A stretch of 64,000 nucleotides of DNA from Cyprinodon diabolis. Its lineage: Eukaryota > Chordata > Actinopteri > Cyprinodontiformes > Cyprinodontidae. Shown piece after piece: positions 1-13,100 of this stretch; position 1 is the first letter of the stretch; every line of letters starts with the position of its first letter. The position numbers and the translations under genes are program-made. The stretch is from NCBI GenBank assembly GCA_030533445.1, contig CM060064.1:1653416-1717415 (forward strand), given 5' to 3'. The notes under the pieces are model-generated. The model had not been told where the DNA came from. It saw only the letters and a list, made by a program, of their open reading frames with translations, and ran no database searches.

Positions 1-480
1 GGGGTTCAAGGAGACAGAAGCAGACATAGAAAAAGAAGCATAGATACAAAAGGCAACTGTCAACCAGCTCCACAGGCGGCCCCGTCCAGGAAACACACAG
101 CCAGGCAGACGAGCTCCGAGCCAGCTCCCATGTCAGAGGATGAAGAGAGCACATCCAGTTAGTCACAGTCAGAGAAACAGGACTACACTGGAAAACAGGC
201 CAAGCTCCAACATCTAGAAACAAAGGTGTTGATGGCAGCAGCACAGCTGATATTTCTCTCCAGGATGGAGTCACAGCCAAACAGGAACAGACCAGATGAA
301 GCTACTATGAGAAAAAGCAGAGAGAGCAGAACGTTAGAGATTGAACTAACAGATTCTGCAGAGTGGGAGAATAGAGATAGAATGAAGCAGAATGATGAAA
401 AAGGGGTCCCTATGTCCTCCAGCAGTCTAAGCCTATAGCAGCAGAACTATAGAGATAGATCAGGATAACCTGAGCCACTC
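1..480 (+). repeat. Dispersed repeat family A, copy at window start
   Basis: Bases 1-76 are identical to 61620-61695, and 190-480 is nearly identical to 47480-47770. The reverse complement of about 1-145 recurs at 41725-41872. It includes a 70-codon open stretch (226-438) that is also open in the 47-kb copy; this is probably incidental. Confidence 0.85.
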
Positions 481-2080
481 TAACTAGAAGCTTTATCAAA
501 AAGAAAAATGGAGATGTTTGATAATTACACATTATTGTCTCAGATTTAATGTTTCATAAAAATGCATTTTGGTTCTTCTTGGTCTCAAGTGAAACAAATG
601 ATATAGAATAAAAATATAAGATGAGACAGCAGCTTTAGAGCATCTGAGTTTATGGATCTTCTGAAATGTCTACATTATCAAATACAAATTCCACAGGAAG
701 CATACGAGTATATCGGCGTAGTTTAAGAAACGCTGTGAAATATTGAAGTCTTCATTTCTATCAGCGGCTTTAGCTTAACAGAAAGCAGGGAAGCTGTTGC
801 ACTGTTTCTTGGGAGTAAACAGGTTGTGGGTTTGAATCTTTCTGCCTGGATCCTGCCTGTTCCGACTCTTCATGGTTGTTGGTCTTTTTTGAGGACCTGT
901 CCAGGACGTAGCTCTCCTGTTGGAGACAGGCATCAGCCTCAGCATGGCTGCAGACCGGCTGGATTAATAGAGATACGGAAAGCAGAGTGCCCATTTATTT
1001 ACATTTCATTCCTCACCTTATGGTGTCTATTTAATGCTGCTAAAATGTTTAATAACTGTCCAGATGATTGCTTCAACATTTTACTCCATTTCTGTTTCTG
1101 TACATATTTCTTGGACTGAAGGACATCATGACTGAATATTTTCTTAAAAAACTGACATCCTTTGTTCGATCTTACTTAGATTTAGACCACTTTTTTAATC
1201 CCACCAGGGGGCGATTCGTTTGAGCAGAACAGGAGACAAAAAAAAATAAAGAAAATAAACATGTAATTAAATAAAAATAAGATTATAAAAAAAGTTTTTT
1301 CCTTAAAATAGGAGTAGGAATGTATAGTTGAATCTATCGCTGCCATACTGTACAAAAACTGTATTGACTTTAGTGTAAAATGAACAAAAATGTAAATGGA
1401 TAAAAATGCTTGTGTTCACCGTACAGTAAACTCCTGCAGACGCATCATTTGTTCCTCTGCAGACGATTGGATGATCATGAATAGGAGCATTTCTGACTGC
1501 ATCCGGATCAGTTTGATCAGTTTTCCGATGGAAAGCTGCTCTGAGATAAGGAAGCTTTGCTCCCTTTCAGATGAGGATGCTAAAACAAGAAGCTTCTCAT
1601 CTTCTCACCATTCGAACGTTTTGTGCAGTTGAAGTTAACCTTATCTCTTCCTCCCATTCCCCCTCTTCTTATCTGTCTTCACATTTTCCCCTCCTCCTTT
1701 TCCTGCCCCCCCCATCCCTCCTTTCACCGCCTGTTATCTCTGCCCTGCAGTTGACTGCCTCTGTCCTCTGGGTGTCAGCATTCGCCTTATCCTTCATCCA
1801 GCCACACAGCTCTGTGTGAACCAGTCACCCCATTTCTGCCTGCGCTTCATGTTTCCACAATTTCCCCCCCCCCACGTGCTCATGTATCCATCTCTCCACC
1901 CCCCCCCCCCCCCACCCCTCAGCCACGGCTGCCTGTTTCTACAGCAGCTGTCAGCTTCATATTTTAGCCATTCTTTGCTCCTATAAAAGCTCCTCAAACG
2001 CAGGCGTTCCTCCTCAATCGTAAATCTACAGCAGCACTATCTGAGAAAGCCCGTGTGTTCGGGCGTGCCCGGGTGTGGGA

Positions 2081-2099
2081 GTGTGTGTGTGTGTGTGTG
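2081..2099. repeat. (GT)n microsatellite
   Basis: About nine to ten uninterrupted GT units. Confidence 0.95.
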
Positions 2100-2262
2100 C
2101 AGGGGAGGGGTAGGATGAGTGCTAGCTATTGATCAAAAGTACAGAAACTGGAGCTGTAAGAGGAGATGCACATGCAGTCATCCTTTCGCTCCAAATAGAA
2201 GATGAAGGTGACTTTCAGGAAGTTTTTGGACACGCCCGCATGCACCCGGTGAACCACGTCAG

Positions 2263-2284
2263 CACACACACACACACACACACA
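2263..2284. repeat. (CA)n microsatellite
   Basis: About 11 CA units, 180 bp from the GT run at 2081 and complementary to it. Confidence 0.95.
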
Positions 2285-4203
2285 GTGGCTGCAGAAGAGT
2301 GTGTGTTTTGGATAATGTGAAAATAAAGCAGGGATTGTGGAAAGGGAAGAATGGAAGATGAGTTTAAGCCTCAGTGAGGAGAGAAGCTGCCGCTGCTCTG
2401 AGGGCCGCTCAGACAAAAGGGCCCCTCTAAATCACAACATAATGAAATGTCCTTGCAGACCTGGGAAGACTGAACTCCATTACTCTACACACATTTTTCT
2501 ACCCTTTCCAATACTGTTATTATGAGGGAGCCAAAGAAAAAAAAGTTGGCGTTATCATCAATTCACTTATTTTCTAACTAAAAGAAATCTTATCTTTAAA
2601 TGGCCCCTCGCCGTCTTTTTCTCAGGCCTCATTTCAAACATAGAGAGCTTTCTCTGTCCCATGCAGCCTTTAAAGGAAAAGTCGCTCATAATCAAAATCC
2701 AAACTTCTGAAATTACTTTAAATAATAAATTCCATCCTGTTCTATAAATGATCAGTGTTTATAATTCAGAGTAATTTTCATGTGAATGTGCTTTACTGGA
2801 GGCATCCATGTTTGTCAAAGAACACTACTGCCACCTACTGGTTAGTGACATTGTCACGGTGCGGTATCGGCTGTTGATCAAGTCCCAGTGCTGTATCTGG
2901 TGTTTGTCACAACGCGCTATTATCCAAGTCATCTTGAAAACATTCTTCTTCCAAATGTCGGCTACATATTACGGGTTTTTTCTCTGGCCAGAAGTTCGAT
3001 GGCAAATCCTCCCTCTTCAAGTTGGCGATCCAACGACCAACCCGTCCGTGGAGGATCAGGTGGTCCGACTTCTGTAAGGAGTCATCCGGCGAAGGCTCAC
3101 TAACAAAGCCGCCATCTCTGCAGAGAGGACATGGTAGTTGCAGGACAGCACTGCTCTCTGAAAAACACAGACCTGGAACATCTGTTTTAAAGCTCCGCCC
3201 CCTCGTTAACTGTCTCCAGCTGGTGAAAGCTAACCTGACTTTTGTTTCCTCCCAATTATTGCCTTTCTTGCTTACTTTTTCTCCCCTCTTGCTGGGGAAG
3301 TGTGGAGGAGACTGGGTCAGTTGTTCATGTAACCATTCTCCATCTAGCTGGACTGATGTGAATCCTACAGCACATGCTCAGTTAGCGCCGCTTTGCTCCT
3401 ACGAGGCAGCAGACACATCATTCCTTCAGAGGAGACTGAGAATATAGGTAAAAAGTCTGATTTTTGTGATTTCTTCCACACTGTCTGTATAAACAAGTAG
3501 ACAGTTATATAGTTTGAATGAGCAGTTTATTGGTCTCCAACAGGCACGGACACCATAGGGAAAAATAACCCCTCTAAGGTAGATATCCAGAGAGTAGATA
3601 GCTAACCCACTGAACCAATCAGATAGTGAGATTTTGCCTCCCCTGATCTGGTTCTGTCACCTTTATCCTCCTAAAATCCACCCGGTTGCTGGCGACCATG
3701 TTATGGACACAGCGAGCACCAACACAGATATAGCAGCATGGTAACATGGAATACACCGCAAAGCAGCCTCAACAACATACCTGTGAAGGCATCCAGAAGC
3801 TGTTTTATAAATCCAATCTTCAATTGTTTATACTTTATTCTTCCATAAGTGTCCACAGATTAAAAGTAATCCAGCATATTCTTAATAAAAATATTCCATG
3901 ATAAGAAAATTGCCAGATAACATCAGTTTTTTTTCTTTAGCCGGTCATAGCTAATCCTTGGCATATTTCTAATAAGACTTTCTTTTTTTTACATCTTCTT
4001 ACCTACAAGACAAATGTGTTCGCATCTTTGTTTGACTCCATTTGAGTCAGGGACAGCAGATGAAGTCTCACAAGCGCTCCCTGCCTGTCAGCCAATGATT
4101 CACTAAATTAAGCTGAATTTTCCTTATATAAAATGCTTTACAGTTACATTTTTTTTTTGTTCACAAAAGCTAATTGAATTAATTGTTTAGCTAAAATGGC
4201 ACA

Positions 4204-4206
<3 letters not shown>

Positions 4207-4291
<85 letters not shown>
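4207..4291. repeat. Compound microsatellite (TA)n(GA)n
   Basis: About 28 TA units directly followed by about 14 GA units. Confidence 0.97.
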
Positions 4292-4295
<4 letters not shown>

Positions 4296-6605
4296 TGCTT
4301 CAGTGTTATTCTATGGGTCAAATAGTTGAGTAAAAAACATTCGGCATAATCTGGAGATTTTTGACGTTGGTGAAACCAAAAGTTCAAAGCCCCACAGCTC
4401 TGGAACTGTTGCAGCTAGAGGTCTGAAATAATCTGCAGTTGTGGTTGACATGATGTAGAAAAAATGTAATACAATGAGACCTGCCTGTTCTCAAGCATGT
4501 GGTTATTACTATCATTTTTTGAGAAGAAAATAGAACAAATTGGAGTCATGTTTGAACTGAAGCAGTTTAGGCTGTGTTTTAGTCACAATATTTTCATTTA
4601 TATTTTCAGGAACTGTTAGCCTTAGAATGATGTATCGCACATGTAATTTGGGCTTAAAGTTCCTCAGTTATTTGCTTTTTCATCTGGGTATGCAAAGGAG
4701 GTGAGGTTAACCCAAAATTAGTTGTTTTTTTTTTAAAGCAAATTAGCTTTAGCTAATTTTATAAAATGATATGGCTTTATATTCAGTTTAATTTAGCATT
4801 AGATGATTTGAACTGTGGTGAAAAGGTGGATCGAAAAATAGAAAAATGAAAGTAGACCAACCCAGAACGTCACTCAGGGACAAATACTGTGGTCATAGTA
4901 GAATATTAGAAAGGTCATATCCCTGTTATGTGATTCAATTATACTCCTATATGTGTCGAAACTGAATGATTGTCCATCTATGGCGTCGCTAATGTTTGGG
5001 GTCGGGTCAGGGTCTGGGTTAGAATGTAGAAATTAATGGAAATTAGTGCAAAGTCCTTATAAAGACAGACAGACATGTGTTTGTGCCACTATTCATGACT
5101 CTTTGCACTGATCAAGTGCTGTTCACAGTGCCCCCCCATTCCACACTCGCCCCTAAAGGAAATTGATTTGCGAGTAATTAAAACTGTGCACCTGGATGTG
5201 GGCCACTTCATGTTCTATTCATGCAGATTAATACATATTTGTGGTTGCCTGTGGGGCTTAAAGGCATCTGTCTGTGCCATTAAACATTTACGAGCCTGCA
5301 GGACGCAGAGTCGTTCAGCAGCACTTCAGCCCATCCTCCTCATATCAGCACACATCTTAATGGCCAGCATTAAGTCAGAATGGCCAAACAGGGAATTTGA
5401 CAATGACAATGGCATTCATCACACCATGCTTTTACAGGGAAAAATCTCCCTTCAGATGCTCTTTCACTGCAAGATACGCATCAGTCTGTGATGCTTGTTT
5501 CATCTGCTTGCAGCTTAGTTTCATAGTGATTGCTCACGCTCTGCCTTATCCTCTGTGTATCTGCTTTGATGATTGCCTTAATGCCTTTTGTGCTCTTTGG
5601 AACTCTGGAAACTAGTTTTGGACACCAGGCTGTGATGGATGGCAGCGAGGTCTCCTGTAGTTTCTCAATCTGACCTTTGTTATTGTGAAAATGGGTAACC
5701 GTGGTCATAGATTTTTATTTAGAGGATTTAAGTGCTATGTAGGAAAAAATTCACAGGGAGGGTCACTGTTCAGCAATGTCTTTAATGTTTTTAACAAAGT
5801 TACCGATTTAACCAAAAAAATTTGTTTAAAGCACAGCCTGATTATGAGGATATAACAGCCAAACTGGCCGAGGCGTGCAAACACACTGCAGATACAACAA
5901 GTACTGAAAAACTAACACAGAGGAAAAGTCCTCCAGAGAGCAGCTCTGGATCAACTGAGCGATTCACATTCCTCAGCCTGCTGCTATCTGTAGGTGTTAA
6001 CTGTCATCATCTCCACGAGGTAAAGCCGTTTGTCCACTGTCTGTAAAATACATAAAAAAACTGTAAAACCTTTTTAAACCCGGGAACAATCAGCCTTTAG
6101 TGGCAGTGGGATCAGCTCACTGACGCGTGTCTACCTGGGTCAAACGACTCGGAAAGCGACCAGAGTTAAAATCACCTCGGCTCTAACCTGCATGCTAAAT
6201 TACGTGATACCATTGAACACGTCGTACGGTCATCAAAACACAGCGCCAGTCGCTTCTGATCTAAGCGGAATCAACGCTGTTTCCATTGGATAAACATGGA
6301 GCAGCTCTGGTGAGACGGACTCAGACAGATAATAGAGAGAAACAATAAAGCACGCTGACCACGCCATGGTTTCCTTCCATGCTGCTCTCCATTGTTTACT
6401 TTCCTGATTTCTGTAGCGCTGATGAGATCAACACTAACCTTGCGTGATGATGTCACCAGACACACAGCTGTGGGCGGGTTCAGAGACCACGCAGCTGCCA
6501 GCAAGAGGTTAGACCAGTTATTTTGGCAGTGGGAGGGGAGCCATTGTCAGCAGGTAGACCCATGTTTGAAAAACCCGTTATTTTCAGTGGGAAAGAGGCT
6601 TTAGA

Positions 6606-6887
6606 GAGAGGGGGAGGAGCTCGGTCATCAGGGAGAGGCACCGAGTAGAGCTGCTTCTCCTCCACATCCAGAGGAGTCAGCTGAGGAGGATCAGAGATCT
6701 TTATCAGATGTCTCCTGGACTCCTCCCTCTGAGGCGTTCCAGGCACCGCCCGATGGATGGAGGCCCAGGGGACGACCCAGGAGAGGCTGGAGGAGATGTC
6801 TGGGAAGAAGGAAGTCCGGGACTCTCTGCTGAGACTTCTGCCCATGCATCCCAGTCCCAGAGGACATGAATATGAAAGGTTTAGTAG
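6606..6887 (+). other. GC-rich open segment just upstream of TSR1; possible but unproven exon
   Basis: This stretch is open in more than one frame and less AT-rich than its surroundings. In one frame (from an ATG at 6757) it reads EAQGTTQERLEEMSGKKEVR, and a donor-like ag|gttta lies about 60-70 bp before the TSR1 acceptor. The main donor would leave phase 2 rather than the required phase 1, and I recognise no ADGRB1 N-terminal residues in it. Most likely non-coding. Confidence 0.15.
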
Positions 6888-6950
6888 AGAAAAGTTTTGT
6901 TCTGAATGTTTAGAAATGAGCGTTTCTCTGGGTTGTGTTTGTGTCTGCAG

Positions 6951-7109
6951 GTGGTTGGAGTGGTTGGGGCCACTGGGGGCAGTGCAGCAGTGAGTGTGGG
7001 GGAGGAATCCAATCCCGGGCTCGGAGCTGTCGCTCACCTCCAGAAGAGTCTTTCCTGTGTGAGGGTGTAGTGGAGGAAGGTCGGCCCTGCAACTCCCAGT
7101 CCTGCCTGG
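6951..7109 (+). CDS. adgrb1: adgrb1 exon: TSR1
   Basis: First recognised exon, 159 bp, phase 1 at both ends. The acceptor is ...gtgtctgcag and the donor is gg|gttagt. The translation contains [17 protein letters not shown], then RSC, FLC, RPC and QSC, giving the six TSR cysteines and the stacked tryptophans. The residue before the second Cys is Glu, so the CxxS/TCG O-fucosylation consensus is missing. Human TSR1, as I remember it, also lacks it (CTRDCGGG). The exon supplying the preceding base of the first codon was not found with confidence. Confidence 0.93.
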
Positions 7110-10100
7110 GTTAGTGTTTGCCCCCTGCTTTCTCTTCTCTCCACCGATGAAACTCGCCGAGCTACAGAAGTTTTAAAGCTGTTATTTTTTCCATATCTCT
7201 CTGACTAACTTGTTCATCTGTTTACGTGTCTGAAAATTTCGATTTAAGGAGTGCATGTTGGAAAGGGGACTTTGATTGATGAACAAATGAAAATTGGCAT
7301 TTTATACCTTTTTATGTCCAAAGGATGACAGAACCAAATGTTTTCCAAGTTCTTTAAATCTTCAAACGAGGACTCAGGCAGTGAGCGTCTGAGTGCTTGG
7401 CTGATTTTTCAAAGGTTATTCAAAGAGAAGTAAAAGTGCTTTGGTTGAAATGTTTGACAGCTTAAAGCTTCTTTGCAGAGCGGCGGATGCTTTCCTCTTC
7501 CTCACAGCAGCTGTGATGGCTTTAAATGTACTTTAAGGCAGTTATCCCCTGCATTACACCACTGAACAAAATACACAAAGGAAAAAAAACACATTAACAC
7601 CAAGAGCACAACACAAGTCCCAAGTTTGGCTGATGCTGTTCTGGGTGACCAATCACGTCTCGGTTGTGTCCCAAATATAAGTGGTTGATGAAGGAGCTCT
7701 GGTTGCTAACCCCGCCCCCTCCTCCCCCTCCTGGCCTTGCCTCATCCTCCTTTAGGCAAAGGTCGCCATCTCTCCCGCAGCCAGTCTCTCCGCTCGGTGG
7801 ACGGCCGCAAGCGTGATGACGCAGAGAAGGCGCGCGGCGGACAGCAGAGCCCTCAGACAGGTAAGACAACGGACGCAGAGGGATCCCGTGCATCAGTCAC
7901 TGTGGCAGCTTGGGTGACCAGTTCACTTCTAGAACATACAGCTGTGACGCACCTTAAGTATACACATCATTCAAAATCTCCCACAGCAGTGCCTTGTCCA
8001 CAGTGGACTACTTCCAACATGGACCCTGACTAAACATAGTGACGCTGCGTAAAACAGGACATCCAGCAGAGTCCCGCCTCGCTGGTAAAGTGATGCTGCA
8101 CCAAAGTCAAAACTTGCACGTAGACAAAGCTTTAATCAAATGCCTGAAAGCTTCACCTTTTATTCTGATGTCAAAGCCTCATGTTAACAGAAGTAGAGCA
8201 GAGTTTGATTAAATGAGACACTTTAACACTTTACTGTTAAAACACACAGATCAGTGATACATCTCATTCAGGTCTGGGCAGGAAACACCATTTTGTTAAG
8301 GAGAGCTCTGTTTCCACCTCGACGCTTTTTTTCCTGCTTCTTTTCCTGAAAAGAGATCACTCAGGACAAACTCTTTAAATAGCAGAGCACAGGTCTCCAT
8401 AGACATACGTATAAGAGTAGATCCCGCATCAACGGCTTTCGCCTGTGGCCGCTGACGTTATTTGGCGGCACCATCTTGGAGTGGCTGACAGCACCGCTCA
8501 GTTTAATGCTCAATGTAAAGTGCTGAGCTGCTCTGATGCCTTTCACAAAGGCTATGTTCGCACAGTGACCGAAATAACATTTGTTTTGGCCATATGCGAC
8601 CTGCCTGACCCCCTCCGATCCAATTTTTCCAATGCGACCCAGGGTACTTTGCTGTGTGGTCCTGAATCCGATATAAATCTAAACTTTTGTGCAGTGTGAA
8701 CATAGCCAAAGTGATACCTCCAGTCCTGATGTCAACAGTCCGTTAATTTTGGCTGGTCCTTCTCTGGTCCCTGGCTGGTCCTTGTCTGGTCCCTGGCTGG
8801 TCCCTGGCTGCTCCTTGTCTGGTCCCTGGCTGGTCCTTGGCCAGACGTTGGCGGGTCCTTGGCTGGTCCTTGGCCAGTCTTTGGCTGGTCCTTGGCCAGT
8901 CCTTGGCGGGTCCTTGGCTGGTCCTTGGCCGGCCCTTGGCCAGTCCTTGGCTGGTCCTTGGCTGGTCCTTGGCCAGTCTTTGGCTGGTCCTTGGCCAGTC
9001 CTTGGCGGGTCCTTGGCTGGTCCTTGGCCGGCCCTTGGCCAGTCCTTGGCCGGTCCTTGACTGGTCCTTGGCAAGTCCTTGGCCGGCCCTTGGCTGGTCC
9101 TTGGCTGGTCCCCTACAATTCCTTTCTAAAATTCAATCCTCTTACTAAAATATTCTTTCTGTCATGATTTGTGGACATTAAGATCTAAAGAGAAGCGCCA
9201 TCTCCTGGTCAGACCCTGTAATTCAGTGAAGGGGTGGAATCAGTGTAAAAAAATATGCACTGCAGTGACTGGAAGTTCGAGGGGATTTTGCTGGGAGTTG
9301 CAGGGGAGTGGGCTGCCATTTGCTGGTGTTTGACTGGAAGGGGCCATTTTGAATGGCTGCTACTGTAACTGTGTTTCACCTGACTGCAATTCTCTGCCTC
9401 AGCAGTAGATCATAGCGTGTAGAAGATGTTGCCATCACACGGCACCAGCAGAGGAAGGATCATCAGGAAAGAAAATTCTCTATACAAAAACCCAAACCCA
9501 GAGGAATGGAGTAGCTTTTCTTCAGGCTAGCAGAACATCATCAGCTTGTTCAAAGTTATACCATGACTACTTGATTCCCTAAATCTGATCCTGAATGTGT
9601 TCATATTACCAGTCAAACCGTACAACTCTAGACTGCTGTTCGCTTTTACACTTTTGGATTTAAATATATATCTGGATGAATAGCTTGATGATAATAAAAC
9701 CCTGACTGATGAAAGATAAGTTTTCAGGAAGGTTTGCCTCCCTCCACTTCTCACCTGACCAGCAGGTTTATGTTCTGGTGGTAAATGTGTAGCTCACTGT
9801 GGTGGTTTCATAACATAGTTTAGGTTCTTTTTTAACTTCTCTAGTAGTATGAGATTGACTCAGAAGCATTTTTGTACTGTTTTGTTTGAAAGTAAGCAGA
9901 CAGAAAATTACATTTGAGAGAAGGGAAGATATACCACAAAGGGAACAAATTGTTGAATTTCTGCAACCATGTGGTTTAATTGTTAACCTTAGTAACACTA
10001 ACCAGTAGATATTTGATAAATATTCTCTCATTGTGATTTTTTTACCCTACCAGTGAGTCTCATGGCTCATCGATTTAATTGTTGCAGTAGTTTATTAGAG

Positions 10101-13100
10101 ATCCTACCACTTTTTGTGGAAGAGACGCTGGCCTATACTGGTTAGAGAAATGATCTCTAACATGCCAAAAAAGTTCAAAGACAATCCACTGGAATTTGTT
10201 TCCAAGTTTGAAGACGTTTCTCTTCCCATCCAGGAAGCTTTTTCAATTCAAAATGTGAGAATTAGCGTTCCATTAGAGTTCCAGGTTTTATACAGCAGCC
10301 CAACAAAACCTTGTTTTTGCTTAGAAAACATGCAAACGGACGAACGGGTCCACCCCTTTGGAATGGGGGTCGGTAGGCTTCTTTGTTAGCCTGCAATGCC
10401 TCTGAAAGGGGGGTTGTTAAAGGGAATTGTTGGCCTGGCTGAATAGGGGAGGTCTTCTGTTACCCTATATGGTGTTGGGGTTGAGAAGATAGGAGGAAGG
10501 AATCAACTCTGTTGCTGCATTGTAGGTTTTTGAAAGCTGAAACCTGAGTCCCCCCCTCTGTTTAAGGTTGGTTTTTCTTTCTTAACATAGATGGCTTCCT
10601 TCACGCCTCTCAAACCACCTGTCTTCTTTGTCCAAAATGTGAACATTCTGGTCCTAAAAGAATGTCCTTTGTCCATAAGGTGTAGATGGACAGCAGAAAC
10701 TTGTCCCGAAGCGGTCGCTCTTCTGTGTTGGACCATGCGATCCTGAACATGAAGCTGAACAACACAGCTAACCCTAATCCAGAGGGTTAATCCTTGTGGC
10801 TGTAAACAGTCAACAAGCAAACTGATCTATCTGCTCTACATCTGTGCATTAGCTTCATTTGTCTAAAAGTTGTTTGAGACTCTAAAAGTGCAATCCTTCA
10901 AGTAGCTGTCAGTTCCAACGCTACCCAGATTATGACTTTGAGTGAGGCGTCACTTTAACGTGCTAATTAGCTCCCTTAGTCCAACAGGCATCCCTTCTCT
11001 CCTGACCCCCCTGTGACTGTCCAGGTTTATCTAATTGGTTCACTGACCCATCTATTTATATGACTGGCATATCCTAAGGCAATGGCGTCTCCTTTAACCC
11101 CAAGCCAATGCAAAGGATATGACATCTGAACCTGACAGATAGCAGAGCACAAGAAGATCCGATGTTGGTCCGTTTCAGGGGTTGCTTGCGTGAGACTTTG
11201 TTCCTCATTGGCTCTCAAAAAAATCTTTTCCTTTTGAATGATCAGTTGTGTTGTTTGTATGACTGATCCTTTCAGTTTAATATGCCATGAAAACAAAAAT
11301 CTGCTTGATGAAAGCTGCCCCTGAAATGTTGCAGGGAAAGATGCTAGCGTTTAATACCACAGTCCCTCTTGTGTTGGCCCTGGAGGCTGCATCCTGCATG
11401 TTAATTAGTCACAGCCCTCTCCTTTTTTTTTTCTTTCCAATCCTCCCATCCTTTACCTGTTCCCTCTTCCTCAGTAGACTCCACCTCAGGGGAGGAGTGG
11501 TCAGCGTGGAGTGTGTGTTCTGCCACCTGTGGGGAGGGCTGGCAGAGTCGCACTCGTTTCTGTGTGTCCTCCTCCTACAGCACCCAATGTAGTGGGCCGC
11601 TGCGAGAGCAGAGACCTTGCAACAACTCAGCCATTTGTCCAGGTAAGCCCCCCCCCCATTGCCCTCACCTTTACCTGCTCTTGTCTCCTTCTGGCCGTCA
11701 GCCCCTTTGTCTGCCCCTGCATCACTATTATAAGACCCTCCTTATGCCTCTCTCTAAGTAGAGAAGGGTCTAAAGGGTCGTCAGGCTCCTATGGAAGCAG
11801 ACAGTAATGGCATTCAGTCTGCACGATCTCCAGAAGCATATGGGTCACCAGTTGCTGTGACACTTTGTAAAAGAGGGCCTGTGCATCTGTGTTCGAAATC
11901 ACACCATAGCCGCTCTGATTGCAGTTCACGGCGCATGGGACGAGTGGTCACCGTGGAGTTTGTGTTCCTCCACCTGTGGCCGAGGTTACAGGTCCCGAAC
12001 ACGGACTTGCACTTCCCCCCAGTTTGGGGGAGATCCCTGCGACGGACCAGAGAAACAGACCAAGTTCTGCAACATAGCCGTCTGCCCAGGTAAGATCGAC
12101 CAATGTCACCATAATGTCTGTTTTCGCCATGAGTGGGTCAGAGGTTTCCATGTGCCATCTGCGATATCCACAATGTAGATAACAGCATATATCTAGATCC
12201 TTGTTTTCTCCACTTTAAATCATTTTGCATCTTCCAAATGTCTTGGTTGACCACAATCGGCGCCTTTAGTGGACGGAGTCTGGAACGAGTGGTCCAGCTG
12301 GAGCTCCTGCTCTGCTACGTGCTCCAATGGGACCATGCAGAGAACGAGGGAGTGCAACGGCCCCTCGTATGGCGGCTCGGAGTGCAGGGGAGAGTGGCTG
12401 GAGACCTTTGACTGCTTCCTGGGGGATTGTCCAGGTAGGAACATTCCTAGTTCATCTGGGGCTTTTCTAATCTGATAATAATTTATAACCTGGTGAACAT
12501 GTTCCTGTTGCTAATCTGTTAACAGTGATAGCAGAATAAACTTTCCCCGTTTCCCATTTAGCTTCGCTACATTAGACACTGACAGAGCTTCCTTAGTAGC
12601 AGTTTTTATTTTGTGGCTCTATTTTTAGACGTATTCTGTCTGAACTTTTCATTTTACCCCGACCATGGCTTCATAACCTCTAGATTAGACTTTTGCAACT
12701 TCTTAAACATTTGACTTGATAAAGCATCTCTCCGTAGTCTGCTAGTAGTTCAAACCCAAGTGCTGCTGCAGGTTCCAGGAGGCGGGACGCCATCACCCCA
12801 GTTCAGCTCATTGACACTGGCTGTCTGTGCATTTTCTTCCAGCCCAAGAAACCACTGATGGTTTTGATGCAGCAATGAATCAAATTAAGGAGCAGAGGGG
12901 ATCGTCTGGTTTTTATAATATGTTTATAATATGGCCTTATAATCAATCCTGAAAATTTATTTTTTTCACAGTGGATTTTGGTTTTAGACCATCAGAGCAT
13001 TTAGGTTTAAATGTATCAATATAGTTATCCTGTTTTTTTTGCAATTCTTTAGGTGACCTTCTAATTGCATTTGTCTCTTAGCATTCGCTTTGAAAATGAA

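Larger units (their letters stand above)
1..6950. other. Upstream intron or 5' flank, no recognised exon
   Basis: The stretch starts inside a dispersed repeat (1 to about 480). It then holds AT-rich unique sequence, C-rich runs, GT/CA microsatellites and a TA/GA block at 4207-4291. I saw no CUB-like or signal-peptide-coding exon of adgrb1, no promoter signature and no RNA gene. TSR1 begins with a split codon, so this is probably intron. Confidence 0.6.
7861..11474 (+). other. Intron with MITE, decamer minisatellite and dispersed repeat
   Basis: 3.6 kb between the linker and TSR2 exons. It contains a short MITE (8551-8707), the 10-bp-type minisatellite (8752-9112) with its dispersed-repeat flank (to about 9360), and a repeat shared with 15838 and 42575 (10155-10462). 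The rest is AT-rich sequence in which I see nothing. Confidence 0.8.

Noticed and set aside
6480..7037. 185-codon minus-strand ORF
   Set aside because: It lies antisense over the TSR1 exon, has no recognisable domain, and its composition looks like reversed coding and GC-rich DNA.
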